This document shows, one piece after another, positions 26,429-35,584 of a stretch of DNA of 64,000 nt. Numbering within the stretch: position 1 is the first letter of the stretch; every line of letters begins with the position of its first letter. Location: assembly GCA_026391435.1 (NCBI GenBank), contig JAPLEJ010000040.1:1-64000 (forward strand), read 5' to 3'. The notes beneath the pieces were generated by a model. The model worked only from the letters and a program-made list of their open reading frames with translations, was not told the DNA's origin and did not search any database. Both the position numbers and the translations under genes were made by a program. Origin of the DNA: Bacteroidota bacterium (GTDB lineage Bacteria > Bacteroidota > Bacteroidia > Chitinophagales > Chitinophagaceae).

Positions 26429-27403
26429 ATGAGCAAAGGACCCGTTTCGCAGTTTATTGAGCATCATTACAGACATTTTAATGCAGCTGCCTTAGTGGAT
26501 GCTGCAAAAGGCTATGAGACCCATTTATTAGAGGGTGGTAAAATGTTAGTGAGTTTAGCAGGTGCGATGAGTACCGCTGAGTTAGGCATTAGTTTAGCCG
26601 AAATGATTCGACAAGATAAAATTGCCATCATTAGTTGTACTGGTGCCAATTTGGAAGAAGATGTAATGAACTTAGTAGCACATAGTCACTATAAGCGTGT
26701 TCCTAATTATCGTGATTTGACTCCACAGGACGAGTGGGATTTATTAGAAAATCATTACAATCGTGTGACAGATACTTGTATCCCTGAAGAGGAAGCATTT
26801 AGAAGATTACAAAAACATATTGTGAAGTTTTGGAAAGCAGCTGAAGAAAAAGGCGAACGCTATTTTCCTCATGAATTTTTATACCAAGTTATTTTAAGCG
26901 GAGAACTAGAGCAATATTATGAGATTGATCCTAAGGATAGCTGGATTGTTGCTGCTGCAAAAAAGAATATTCCTATTGTGGTTCCAGGTTGGGAAGATAG
27001 TACGACTGGAAATATTTTTGCTAGCTATGTAATCAAAAATGAATTAAAAGCTTCCACTGTTAAAAATGGTATTGAGTATATGGTTACTTTAACAGAGTGG
27101 TACCGTGCCAATAGTGGCGGTAAGGGGGTAGGGTTTTTCCAAGTGGGTGGAGGTATTGCAGGGGATTTCCCTATTTGCGTCGTTCCAATGATGTACCAGG
27201 ATCTAGAATGGCACGATGTTCCTTTTTGGAGCTATTTCTGTCAAGTGAGTGATAGTACCACTTCCTATGGTTCTTATTCAGGCGCAGTTCCTAATGAAAA
27301 AATTACCTGGGGTAAATTAGATATTCATACACCTAAGTTTATTGTCGAAAGCGATGCTACCATTGTGGTGCCATTGATTTTTGCTTACATTTTAGGACAA
27401 TAG
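26429..27403 (+). CDS. Deoxyhypusine synthase-like protein (candidate homospermidine synthase)
   Basis: The 324-residue protein keeps deoxyhypusine-synthase features. They are an N-terminal nucleotide-binding start (LAGAMSTAELGISLAEMIR), SCTGANLEEDV, GGGIAGDFPI, and the catalytic lysine Lys296 in WGKLD, equivalent to the lysine that forms the enzyme-aminobutyl intermediate. Bacteria lack eIF5A, the usual target. In a cyanobacterium a homologue is required for homospermidine formation, so a polyamine role is the best guess. It stands alone between strong signals: a -7 box upstream and a bidirectional terminator after it. Confidence 0.88.
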   Translation: MSKGPVSQFIEHHYRHFNAAALVDAAKGYETHLLEGGKMLVSLAGAMSTAELGISLAEMIRQDKIAIISCTGANLEEDVMNLVAHSHYKRVPNYRDLTPQDEWDLLENHYNRVTDTCIPEEEAFRRLQKHIVKFWKAAEEKGERYFPHEFLYQVILSGELEQYYEIDPKDSWIVAAAKKNIPIVVPGWEDSTTGNIFASYVIKNELKASTVKNGIEYMVTLTEWYRANSGGKGVGFFQVGGGIAGDFPICVVPMMYQDLEWHDVPFWSYFCQVSDSTTSYGSYSGAVPNEKITWGKLDIHTPKFIVESDATIVVPLIFAYILGQ

Positions 27404-27413
27404 GATTTCAACT

Positions 27414-27454
27414 AAAAAAAGAAGCCTCTCGATTTCGAGAGGCTTCTTTTTTTT
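27414..27454. terminator. Bidirectional terminator between the deoxyhypusine synthase-like and M28 peptidase genes
   Basis: A near-perfect 11-12-bp GC-rich stem (27421-27432 with 27435-27446) is flanked by seven A and eight T, so it can end transcription from both sides. Confidence 0.92.
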
Positions 27455-29000
27455 AACGACCTGGCATATTCAACTTCAAGTCTCTTTTCAACATATCATC
27501 TCGTTGTGTCATATCGCAAGCAGTATAGTAAATCATCAATACTCTTTTTTGCATTAAATCAAAATTGATTTTTTCTATGGTGTCGGTAGGTTTATGATAA
27601 TCAGCTAACAACATACCATCGTAAAAAAATAATACAGGCACTCCTTTTTTTGCAAAGTTATAATGGTCGCTTCGGTAATAAATTCTGTTTTTATCGTTAG
27701 GATCATCAAACGTATAATCTAATGTGATATTACTAGAAGCTTTATTTGCTGCTTCATTGATAATAGGTAAGTCGGTACTTAATTTATCATGTCCAATAAC
27801 ATATACATAATTCAAAGAATCTCCCATTTTTCTTTCTGTATCAACACGACCAACCATATCAATATTTAAATCAACTGTTGTTTGATCTAGTGGGAAAATA
27901 GGATGCTCTGAATAATACTCTGAACCCCACAAACCTTTTTCTTCACCGCTCACTGTCATGAATACAATCGTGCGTCTAGGTTGTTTTCCTTTTTTTGCAG
28001 CTGCCGAAAAAGCTTCTGCAATTTGCATCACACTTACTGTACCTGATCCATCATCATCAGCACCATAGTATATGACATCACCTCTTTTTCCTAAATGATC
28101 GTAGTGGCCAGTAATCATAACATATTCCTCTTTTTTATCTGTACCAGGTAATACCGCAATCACATTACTACTTTCTACATTTTCTGTTACTTTCTTTGCT
28201 GTGATATTAATATCAACAGGGTAGTTTGCTTTTTTAATATCCTTGAAATCAGCAACTGTTAATTTGTTGGTACTAACGATAGGGGTCATATTGGCAGCTA
28301 CTTCAGGCGAAATAGAAGCAGATAAGAAACTCGCACCTGTGTTTGCTTTTAAATACATACCTCCTTTGGTTTCAGAAGGTGATTTTTTTGGAAAATCAGG
28401 TGAGATAATTAATAAACCTGCCGCGCCTTTTGATGCTGCTGTTCTCATTTTAGCAAAGGAAGATGCAGGATTGTTGAACATGCCTCTTCCGCCAGCGGCT
28501 GCTGCTGGAGCTGAACCACTACCATCCAATACTACTACTAGTTTTCCCTTTACCTCTAAATTTTCAAAGTCATTGACACTCTTGCTTGGATCCACAATAC
28601 CATAACCTGCAAATACAACTTCAGTAAAGTTCCAGTTGCCATTTGAGATTCCTTGCAATGAAAAATTAAAGTCTTTATCCCATTCAAATGATTTTCCGTT
28701 TACAACTAATTTTTTATCTGATAAAACATCTTGGTATACTGGATATACTTGTTGGTAGCTTTGGCCATTACCTGGCTGTAAACCCATTCTCTTGAATTCA
28801 GACTCAATATAAGCTGCCGCTTTTTTTTGTCCTGGAGAACCCGTTTCCCTTCCCTCCATCTCCCCACTTGCGATGATGGATAACTTTTGTTTTAAACCTG
28901 CTGCAGTAATGACTTTACCATATTTTGTAAGTGCATTACTTGTTTGAGCAAAACTCATATTGCTAGTTAATAGCAATAAGATCCATAGCATTTTTTTCAT
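27453..29000 (-). CDS. Exported M28 family metallopeptidase with PA domain
   Basis: The 515-residue protein has a signal peptide ending near NMSFAQ. An inserted protease-associated domain lies at about residues 120-260, and the two-zinc peptidase domain follows. Candidate ligands are His299 (GHYDHLG), Asp316 (GADDDGSG), Glu353/354 (SGEEKG), Asp381 (NIDMVG) and His446 (SDHYNF). It is probably an aminopeptidase acting in the periplasm. I chose ATG at 29000; an ATG two codons upstream is also possible. Confidence 0.92.
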   Translation of the reverse strand: MKKMLWILLLLTSNMSFAQTSNALTKYGKVITAAGLKQKLSIIASGEMEGRETGSPGQKKAAAYIESEFKRMGLQPGNGQSYQQVYPVYQDVLSDKKLVVNGKSFEWDKDFNFSLQGISNGNWNFTEVVFAGYGIVDPSKSVNDFENLEVKGKLVVVLDGSGSAPAAAAGGRGMFNNPASSFAKMRTAASKGAAGLLIISPDFPKKSPSETKGGMYLKANTGASFLSASISPEVAANMTPIVSTNKLTVADFKDIKKANYPVDINITAKKVTENVESSNVIAVLPGTDKKEEYVMITGHYDHLGKRGDVIYYGADDDGSGTVSVMQIAEAFSAAAKKGKQPRRTIVFMTVSGEEKGLWGSEYYSEHPIFPLDQTTVDLNIDMVGRVDTERKMGDSLNYVYVIGHDKLSTDLPIINEAANKASSNITLDYTFDDPNDKNRIYYRSDHYNFAKKGVPVLFFYDGMLLADYHKPTDTIEKINFDLMQKRVLMIYYTACDMTQRDDMLKRDLKLNMPGR

Positions 29001-29021
29001 AAACATTATTTTATAATTTTT

Positions 29022-29477
29022 TTAAGCACAACTAATTTTAGTAACTCTATTTTGATGCCTACCACCTTCAAAGGCAGTAGTCATAAATATTTCTAGCATT
29101 TCTTTTGCCATTTCAATGCTCACATATCGAGCAGGAATGCAAATAATGTTGGCATCATTATGTGATCGAGTAAATTCAGTCACTTCGGGACGCCAGCATA
29201 AACCAGCTCTAATACCTGCATGTTTATTGGCTGTCATCGCAACGCCGTTCGCTGTACCACAAAATAAAATTCCGAAAGCAGCTTCCCCTGTTTCGATACT
29301 TGTAGCAGTAGGGTGGGCAAAATCAGGATAATCTACTGAATCGGTATTGTAAGTACCGAAGTCCTTTGTAGTGTATCCTTTTTCTTGCAACCAACTAATA
29401 ATATCATTTTTAAATTGTACTCCTGCATGGTCTGCGCCTAATGCAATAGGCTTGGAAGCATCAAAAACATATGCCAT
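29022..29477 (-). CDS. rpiB: Ribose 5-phosphate isomerase B
   Basis: The enzyme interconverts ribose 5-phosphate and ribulose 5-phosphate. Starting at 29477 (MAYVFDASKPIALGADHAG) gives a normal 151-residue protein and removes an apparent overlap with tatC. The active-site Cys73 lies in FCGTANGVAMTANK, and His106 in RSHNDANI. It lies 25 bases downstream of tatC on the same strand. Confidence 0.92.
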   Translation of the reverse strand: MAYVFDASKPIALGADHAGVQFKNDIISWLQEKGYTTKDFGTYNTDSVDYPDFAHPTATSIETGEAAFGILFCGTANGVAMTANKHAGIRAGLCWRPEVTEFTRSHNDANIICIPARYVSIEMAKEMLEIFMTTAFEGGRHQNRVTKISCA

Positions 29478-29502
29478 AAAAATAAATTTTCTATTTAAAA
29501 TT

Positions 29503-30357
29503 TTAATCCCACTCTTCATCTTCTGATTTTTTTATTGACTTGTGCGCCCATCTTGAAACAAAAATACTAAACTCGAATAAAGTATATAAAGGAATGAAAA
29601 CAATAGTTTGACTATACCAATCTGGACTTGGTGTAATAAAGGCAGCTACAATCAATATAACGACAACCGCATATTTACGTGTGGTCGTTAATAACTTAGG
29701 TGTAACAAATCCAATTTTAGTTAATAAAAATACAATCACAGGCAACTCAAATGCAATTCCGCAGCCCAATATTAAATTGGTTAAATTATCAAGATAATCT
29801 GCAAAAGTGGGAATCGTGGAAATGACCCCTCTAGTACCTAATTGGAAGCTGGCTAAAAAATTAAAAGTAAAAGGACCTAATACAAAGAATCCAAAAGCAG
29901 CGCCTAAAAAAAAGAAAAAGGAAACCCAGAAAATCATGAAGCGTGTATTCTTTAATTCTTTCTCTTTTAAAGCTGGTTTAATAAATGCCCATATTTGATA
30001 AAATACATATGGGAAAGCAACAATAATTCCACCTACAAAAGCCATACTAATACTGCTCAAAAATTGTCCACCAAATGTGGTGCTTTGCATGGACACTTTC
30101 ACTGGAGGCATACATAAAGAGTCTCCCAAATGTAAAAGGTGACTTAATTTACAAAAAGCGCGGTAGGTAATAAAATCGGGATTGATGGGACCTGTTATAA
30201 CATAGTCCATGATCCAATCCCTATATATAAATAAAACAAGAGAGGTAATTAAAATGGCACTCAATGATTTTACAATGGTACTTCTTAAAACTTCTAGATG
30301 ATCGATGAAAGTCATCTCTGAATTATCGCTATTACTAAAACGGTCAAATATTGCCAT
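29503..30357 (-). CDS. tatC: Sec-independent protein translocase TatC
   Basis: TatC is the receptor for twin-arginine signals in the inner membrane. The 284-residue protein starts with a polar N-terminus and the conserved MTFIDHLEVLRSTIVKS. It has six membrane segments, with FYQIWAFIKPAL-KE and FELPVIVFLLTKIG. It is directly relevant to the four twin-arginine proteins at 10.7-15.9 kb. tatA is not in the window. Confidence 0.95.
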   Translation of the reverse strand: MAIFDRFSNSDNSEMTFIDHLEVLRSTIVKSLSAILITSLVLFIYRDWIMDYVITGPINPDFITYRAFCKLSHLLHLGDSLCMPPVKVSMQSTTFGGQFLSSISMAFVGGIIVAFPYVFYQIWAFIKPALKEKELKNTRFMIFWVSFFFFLGAAFGFFVLGPFTFNFLASFQLGTRGVISTIPTFADYLDNLTNLILGCGIAFELPVIVFLLTKIGFVTPKLLTTTRKYAVVVILIVAAFITPSPDWYSQTIVFIPLYTLFEFSIFVSRWAHKSIKKSEDEEWD

Positions 30358-30428
30358 GTGTCAATTTCAATGAGGGCTAAAGTTAAGGTTTAATGGGGAA
30401 AATGGGCGGTCAAAAGTGAAAAATAATA

Positions 30429-31664
30429 CTAGTGAATTTTTATTTTCACTTTTTCGATTCGGGTATCGCTCACTGATAATATTTCAGCATCAAAATGGGT
30501 TAAATGTATGACCTGTCTTAATCTAGGGATGGCCTCATTTTTATGAATTAAATATCCACTTAAGGTCTCTGCGCTATCCGCTGAAAAATCTATACCATAT
30601 TTTTCATATAGGTAATCTAGTTCCAAGCGCCCACTAAATACATATTCTGTGTCAGATAATTTTTTCTCTAAAAACTCCTGTTCGTCATATTCGTCATCTA
30701 TTTCTCCAAAAATCTCCTCTAAAACATCTTCCATCGTCACGATACCAGCTGTGCCTCCAAACTCATCCACCACCCATGCAATACTTTTTCGTTTTTTTGT
30801 GAATAGATTGATTAAATCCGCCGCATTCATACTTTCGGTGACCAGTGGAATACTGTGTAGGATGGTGGCAATTTTTTCAGGCTTTTTAAATAAATCTAAT
30901 TGATGCACATACCCGACAATATTATCTAATGAATCCTCAAATACAATAAGCTTACTTAGCTTAGTCTCCATAAAAACAGCGGTTAAGTTTTCGATGGTGG
31001 TTTGTAATTCTACACCCACAATTTCAGTACGAGGCACCAGACATTCTCTTATTTTAATATCGGGAAGGCTTAATGCGTTTTCAAATAATTCGGTATTTAA
31101 TTCTTGTTGTTCCTTTTGGTCCTTGGTTTGTTGTACAAAATGCGCCAAATCTACTTTAGTAAATGCTTCTTTTTTATATACCATTTTAACCTGAAATAAA
31201 TTACTCAATACCCATTGAGCCGAATTCACTAATAGACTGGTGAGGGGCCTAAATAAAATATGGAAAAAATTAGCTAAAGGTGCAAAAGTATTAATCATGG
31301 AAGCCGCTCTAGCCTTGAATATAGCCTTGGGTCCTAATTCGCCAATCAACAAAATGACAAGGGTAGATAAAATGGTGTTTCCAAGTAAAATGGAATAATT
31401 GCCCACTTTTAAATGATTCCAAATAAGCTGGTCCAGTATTTCTTCAAATAAAATACCAAATACGACTAAAGAAATATTTAAGCCAATCAAACAAGTACCA
31501 ATAAATTGAGTGGGTTCTTCCAAAAATTTGGCTATGATTTTACCCGATCGATTGCCTTGTTTTTTTTTAAGCTCTAAGCTTAATCGATTGGCACTAACGA
31601 ATCCAATTTCATATCCTGAAAAGAATCCGATTAAAGCAAGCGAGGCGATGATAGCGAAAATCAT
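30429..31664 (-). CDS. CNNM/CBS/CorC-type membrane protein (hemolysin family)
   Basis: The 411-residue protein has an N-terminal DUF21/CNNM transmembrane domain (about residues 1-170), a pair of CBS domains (starting near IRECLVPRTEIVGVE) and a C-terminal CorC_HlyC domain. Relatives act in divalent-cation transport or, as GldE, in gliding. The gld gene context is missing, so the gliding role is not supported. Its downstream position near lptC and coaX resembles other Bacteroidota. Confidence 0.9.
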   Translation of the reverse strand: MIFAIIASLALIGFFSGYEIGFVSANRLSLELKKKQGNRSGKIIAKFLEEPTQFIGTCLIGLNISLVVFGILFEEILDQLIWNHLKVGNYSILLGNTILSTLVILLIGELGPKAIFKARAASMINTFAPLANFFHILFRPLTSLLVNSAQWVLSNLFQVKMVYKKEAFTKVDLAHFVQQTKDQKEQQELNTELFENALSLPDIKIRECLVPRTEIVGVELQTTIENLTAVFMETKLSKLIVFEDSLDNIVGYVHQLDLFKKPEKIATILHSIPLVTESMNAADLINLFTKKRKSIAWVVDEFGGTAGIVTMEDVLEEIFGEIDDEYDEQEFLEKKLSDTEYVFSGRLELDYLYEKYGIDFSADSAETLSGYLIHKNEAIPRLRQVIHLTHFDAEILSVSDTRIEKVKIKIH

Positions 31665-31682
31665 AATTTAAAAATTAAGTTA

Positions 31683-32672
31683 CTAATACTCTGGTAACTT
31701 TGGTTTTGTTTCAACAATTACTTCGATTTGTTCCATAATTTCTGGCGTCAATAAAGTGGCAGTTGCTAATGCAGTTAAATTATCCATTAACTGTGCTTTA
31801 CTTGTGGCCCCTAATATAGCAGTGGTCACATTCGGATTTTTGATACACCAAGCTATACTCAAAGAAGCGGTGCTTACTTTAAGTGCTTTGGCTATGGAGG
31901 CCAACTGTTGTACTTTATTAATCTTATCCTGCATTAACCATCTGTCTCTTAGCCATTCAAAACCTTCAATTTGAAATCTTGAACCTTCTGGAATGCCATC
32001 ATTGTATTTTCCAGTTAATAAGCCTGCTGCTAATGGGCTCCAGATAGTTGTTCCTAGTCCAACATTCTTATAAATTTCAAGGTATTCGGCGTCTACTTTA
32101 GTACGCTCAAATAAATTGTATTGCGGTTGTTCCATTGCTGGACCAATGAGTCGATAGGATTCTGCAATTCGGTGTGCTTCCATGATCTCAACGCCACTCC
32201 ATTCGCTGGTACCCCAATATAATATTTTACCTTGCTGGATTAAAGTATTCATGGTTTGCACTACTTCCGCTATAGGTGTATTTTTATCTGGTCGGTGACA
32301 AAAATATAAATCTAAATAATCGGTTTGTAATCTTTGCAAAGCCTCATGACATGCTTCTGTTAAATGTTTGCGGCTTAATCCTGTTTGATTGGGTTTATTT
32401 TGCTTTCCCCTCCATCCAAAATAAGCTTTCGATGAAAGCACGATAGAAGTACGGTCCCAATTTTTTTTACTTAAAACTCGGCCCATCATTTTTTCACTTT
32501 CTCCTGCCGCATATACTTCGGCGTTATCAAAAAAATTAATACCCTCGTCATATGCAATCCCCATTAACTCATCTGCTACCTGATCGTCAATTTGTTTATG
32601 AAAAGTGACCCAGCTTCCAAAGCTTAAAGTACTTAACTGTAGACCAGTTTTACCCATTTGTCTGTATTCCAT
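31683..32672 (-). CDS. Aldo/keto reductase (Kv-beta-like)
   Basis: The 329-residue NADPH-dependent TIM-barrel enzyme carries the catalytic set: Asp and Tyr in FDNAEVYAAGESE, Lys in LSSKAYFGW, His in YFCHRPD. The C-terminal TTAILGATSKAQLMDN binds the cofactor. The overall form resembles YghZ/Kv-beta channel subunits. The substrate is unknown. It lies 7 bases downstream of lptC on the same strand. Confidence 0.92.
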   Translation of the reverse strand: MEYRQMGKTGLQLSTLSFGSWVTFHKQIDDQVADELMGIAYDEGINFFDNAEVYAAGESEKMMGRVLSKKNWDRTSIVLSSKAYFGWRGKQNKPNQTGLSRKHLTEACHEALQRLQTDYLDLYFCHRPDKNTPIAEVVQTMNTLIQQGKILYWGTSEWSGVEIMEAHRIAESYRLIGPAMEQPQYNLFERTKVDAEYLEIYKNVGLGTTIWSPLAAGLLTGKYNDGIPEGSRFQIEGFEWLRDRWLMQDKINKVQQLASIAKALKVSTASLSIAWCIKNPNVTTAILGATSKAQLMDNLTALATATLLTPEIMEQIEVIVETKPKLPEY

Positions 32673-32679
32673 CTTGTTA

Positions 32680-33273
32680 TTATTTAGGGGTTAATCCACT
32701 ACTATCATTGATAATGGCAAAGCTGTTTGATTGCGGCTTTAGTATGTGAATATCGGTTAAATTTTGATTTGCTTCAAATCCCTTTCCATATATTTTAGCA
32801 ATGGGGCTGTGCTGTTTAACAATTACATCTTTATCGGTATGGAACATACTTGTATTTTGATCCCAATACATTTCCTTACACCATATGGTATCTCCTAAAA
32901 CATTATACACCACCACATCATCACGTAAAAAAACTTTATTATCCGCTTCTATGTAGTTAGCATATTTAGCAAACAACTTACTTTCGACGAGCAAACTATC
33001 TTTGTAAAAATCTACTTTTAAAGTGCCTGGAAACTCAATCATCTTTCCACTATCCAATAAATATTTATTCATGAGTGGCGCCATTAATTTAGCCGTAATT
33101 TTCCCACCTGTACTAATATAAATGGCGACATCTTTTCCTACATCTATACCACCCACCCTTGAACCAAGTGACTTTACTTCATTGACATTATTTTCACAAG
33201 ATGCAAAAAAAATGCAGCTACTCATAAAAGCAACTGCTATTTTTAAAAAGATATTGAATTTGTAATTAGTCAT
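32680..33273 (-). CDS. lptC: LPS export ABC transporter periplasmic protein LptC
   Basis: LptC links the LptBFG transporter to the periplasmic bridge that carries LPS to the outer membrane. I start at 33273 (MTNYKFNIFLKIAVAF), giving 197 residues with a lipoprotein-like FFASCEN. The family's beta-jellyroll pattern follows (KVDFYKDSLLVESKLFAKYANYI). The start overlaps the upstream outer membrane protein gene by 8 bases, so translation is coupled. Confidence 0.85.
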   Translation of the reverse strand: MTNYKFNIFLKIAVAFMSSCIFFASCENNVNEVKSLGSRVGGIDVGKDVAIYISTGGKITAKLMAPLMNKYLLDSGKMIEFPGTLKVDFYKDSLLVESKLFAKYANYIEADNKVFLRDDVVVYNVLGDTIWCKEMYWDQNTSMFHTDKDVIVKQHSPIAKIYGKGFEANQNLTDIHILKPQSNSFAIINDSSGLTPK

Positions 33274-34651
33274 ATTTACGTTTATTGAACCAAATATCAC
33301 TTAAGCTATAGCCCAAAGTAAATTGAATAAAACTCTCATTAAAATTATTGACACTTGTACCTCTTTGTCCAAATTGTAATGCTAAATTAATGACGGTGAA
33401 TTGATAATCATAGGAACGATATTTTCGAATAGGTAATCCCATGCCTACAGTCACACCCGATACCTTTAATCCATTATTGTCAATATTAGCATAATCCTTT
33501 CCAGTAAAAAATCCTACGCGATATACAACGGTTGACCAATAGCTTTCAAAATTACTTGGATTAGGACAGTATTGACCACCCAATCGGAGCATCCATGAAT
33601 TAGAGAGTAAATCTTTTTGTCCGTAAAATTGATAAGTATCCTTCCAAGCTGCACCTGTGTACTCAAGTCCTACAACCCATTGGTCATATATGGCTCTCGG
33701 ACTTATTTCTCTTTTATGAAAAGCAACGCCTAAGCTGTAGGTGGTTGGTAATTTTATGGTTCCACCTATGTCTGATTGAGAAAAGGCGGTGTCTATGGGT
33801 AAAGTATTGACGTTGTTATATACTCCTGTTGTTCGCAGTATATCCTGTCTCGCATTTAAAGTTTGAGAAAGGTTGGCAGTGGCACCTACACTTAAACTAT
33901 ATTCTGTTTTTTCAGTAGGATTTTTATGATTTATACTTTTTAATGGAAACTCACCTTGCAAACCGATTTTTAAAAAGGCTCCACCATACATTGTATTCGT
34001 ACTAGATAATGTTTGATAAAAATAATTGGAATCGGTAGAATTATTAAAAGATTTTATGGCTTCAATACTTTTACGACCAAAATTATAACCTGTATTAAAA
34101 CCAACACTAAAGCGTTTCCATGATTTTCCTAATCCAAAAAACACTTGATTTAATCCTCCACTTCCTTTAAAATTTGTAAATAAGGTATCCTGTGTGTTTG
34201 TTAAAAAGCTTTGTTCATTAACAGAGTAGTTGATTTGTGAGAGTGGTCTTAGTCCAAATGCCATCCCTATCTTTTTAGCCTTACTGATTGGAACTCCAAT
34301 GGCAATATAATTAGGATATAAATAGTTTGATTTTTCTCGACCAAGTGGATCGTTTCTTTTTAAAGTGTAACTATTGAAATTAATTCCTAAATCAAAAGTG
34401 GTCAAATATAAACTACCATAAGTAGCAGGGTTATTAAAATTAATACTTTGACCATAACTACCATTCATGCTTGGAGTGAATGCAGTGGAAAATCCACCCA
34501 TTCCCTGACTTGCAGCATTTTGGTTATTGAATATTTCATTACCTAGTCCATATCTGGAAAAGGGAGAATTAATTTGTGCTTGAGTAGGGGTTAAAAAACA
34601 CACTAAACATACGATAGCTGATAACCTAGTTATTTTTTTTGCAAATAGCAT
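33266..34651 (-). CDS. Outer membrane beta-barrel protein, FadL/PorV-like
   Basis: The 461-residue exported protein has a signal peptide ending near PTQAQ. It has many alternating hydrophobic strands, the opening INSPFSRYGLGNE and a glycine-rich QGMGGFSTAF block found in Bacteroidota barrels next to coaX. The exact cargo is unknown; it may be a lipid transporter. It overlaps coaX by 26 bases and lptC by 8. Confidence 0.75.
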   Translation of the reverse strand: MLFAKKITRLSAIVCLVCFLTPTQAQINSPFSRYGLGNEIFNNQNAASQGMGGFSTAFTPSMNGSYGQSINFNNPATYGSLYLTTFDLGINFNSYTLKRNDPLGREKSNYLYPNYIAIGVPISKAKKIGMAFGLRPLSQINYSVNEQSFLTNTQDTLFTNFKGSGGLNQVFFGLGKSWKRFSVGFNTGYNFGRKSIEAIKSFNNSTDSNYFYQTLSSTNTMYGGAFLKIGLQGEFPLKSINHKNPTEKTEYSLSVGATANLSQTLNARQDILRTTGVYNNVNTLPIDTAFSQSDIGGTIKLPTTYSLGVAFHKREISPRAIYDQWVVGLEYTGAAWKDTYQFYGQKDLLSNSWMLRLGGQYCPNPSNFESYWSTVVYRVGFFTGKDYANIDNNGLKVSGVTVGMGLPIRKYRSYDYQFTVINLALQFGQRGTSVNNFNESFIQFTLGYSLSDIWFNKRKYD

Positions 34652-35351
34652 ACAGTCCTTTAAATATTAAATTTTCGTCGGCAAATATCCTCTTTTTTAT
34701 GTGAGGTACAAAATAACTAATATCGCCACCGGTTAATAGCACGTTAAAGTTCTCATATTTAAGCAGATATGAATCAATTATCCCATCTATTTCGGCCGAA
34801 ATACCCAAAATGACCCCACTAAGTAGATTGGTTTTAGTATCATAGCCTACTAATGTAAACTCATTGGAGGCCTCAATGTATGGCAAAAGGGCGGTTTGTT
34901 CATGCATGGCTTTAAAGCGCATTTGCATACCTGGGGAGATGCTACCTCCAAGGAATTCATGGTCAATATTGACAAAATTATAAGTAATACAGGTGCCTAG
35001 GGAGATGACTAAATTGTGTTGCTTGGGGTAAAGATCAACCGCTGCGGCGACCAAGGCGAGTCGATCCGCCCCGATCGTCTCTGGCTTACCTACTGGCGTT
35101 GTAAAATTAAGCAAGCTAGCAGGACCTAATAGGTGAAAAGAGGCCTCTTTTGCCAAGAAGCTTTCAATGGCTTTATCATGATGTATGACTGAAGATAAGA
35201 TGGTTTGATTGGGCTTTATTTCATCAAGCAGGGCTTGCAAGCTTTCTATATTAGCATTGGCTAATACACGAACTTCCACCAACTCCTTATTATTGAAAAT
35301 TGCAGCTTTTAAACGGGTATTACCAAAATCAAAACAAATAGTGACTGACAT
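34626..35351 (-). CDS. coaX: Type III pantothenate kinase
   Basis: CoaX phosphorylates pantothenate in the first step of coenzyme A synthesis. The 241-residue ASKHA-fold protein has FDFGNTRLKAA, GADRLALVAAA and ISLGTCITYNFV, then LGGSISPGMQMRFKAM. The length is typical. It is the promoter-proximal gene of the coaX, barrel protein, lptC, aldo/keto reductase run, all of which overlap or nearly touch. Confidence 0.94.
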   Translation of the reverse strand: MSVTICFDFGNTRLKAAIFNNKELVEVRVLANANIESLQALLDEIKPNQTILSSVIHHDKAIESFLAKEASFHLLGPASLLNFTTPVGKPETIGADRLALVAAAVDLYPKQHNLVISLGTCITYNFVNIDHEFLGGSISPGMQMRFKAMHEQTALLPYIEASNEFTLVGYDTKTNLLSGVILGISAEIDGIIDSYLLKYENFNVLLTGGDISYFVPHIKKRIFADENLIFKGLYAICKKNN

Positions 35352-35584
35352 CGTATTAATTGAATTTCAAATTTAATCTCTTTACTTGAAAATGGCTTTA
35401 AAAATTCAATACTGGCTATAAAAATTTCTAAATATTGGGATTGATTCCTAAAATGACTAAAATTGGGTATAATTTCGCAAAAGCAATTAGGTTAAAAAAT
35501 ATAAAGCACAGAACCAGCATTAATGAAACTAAGTATTGAAAGAAAAAAAGTATCTTTTTACAATTATAAAATTATAAGAAAATA

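Noticed and set aside
35453-35539. 28-codon frame in the coaX/meaB spacer
   Set aside because: Too short, and the sequence has no recognisable pattern.
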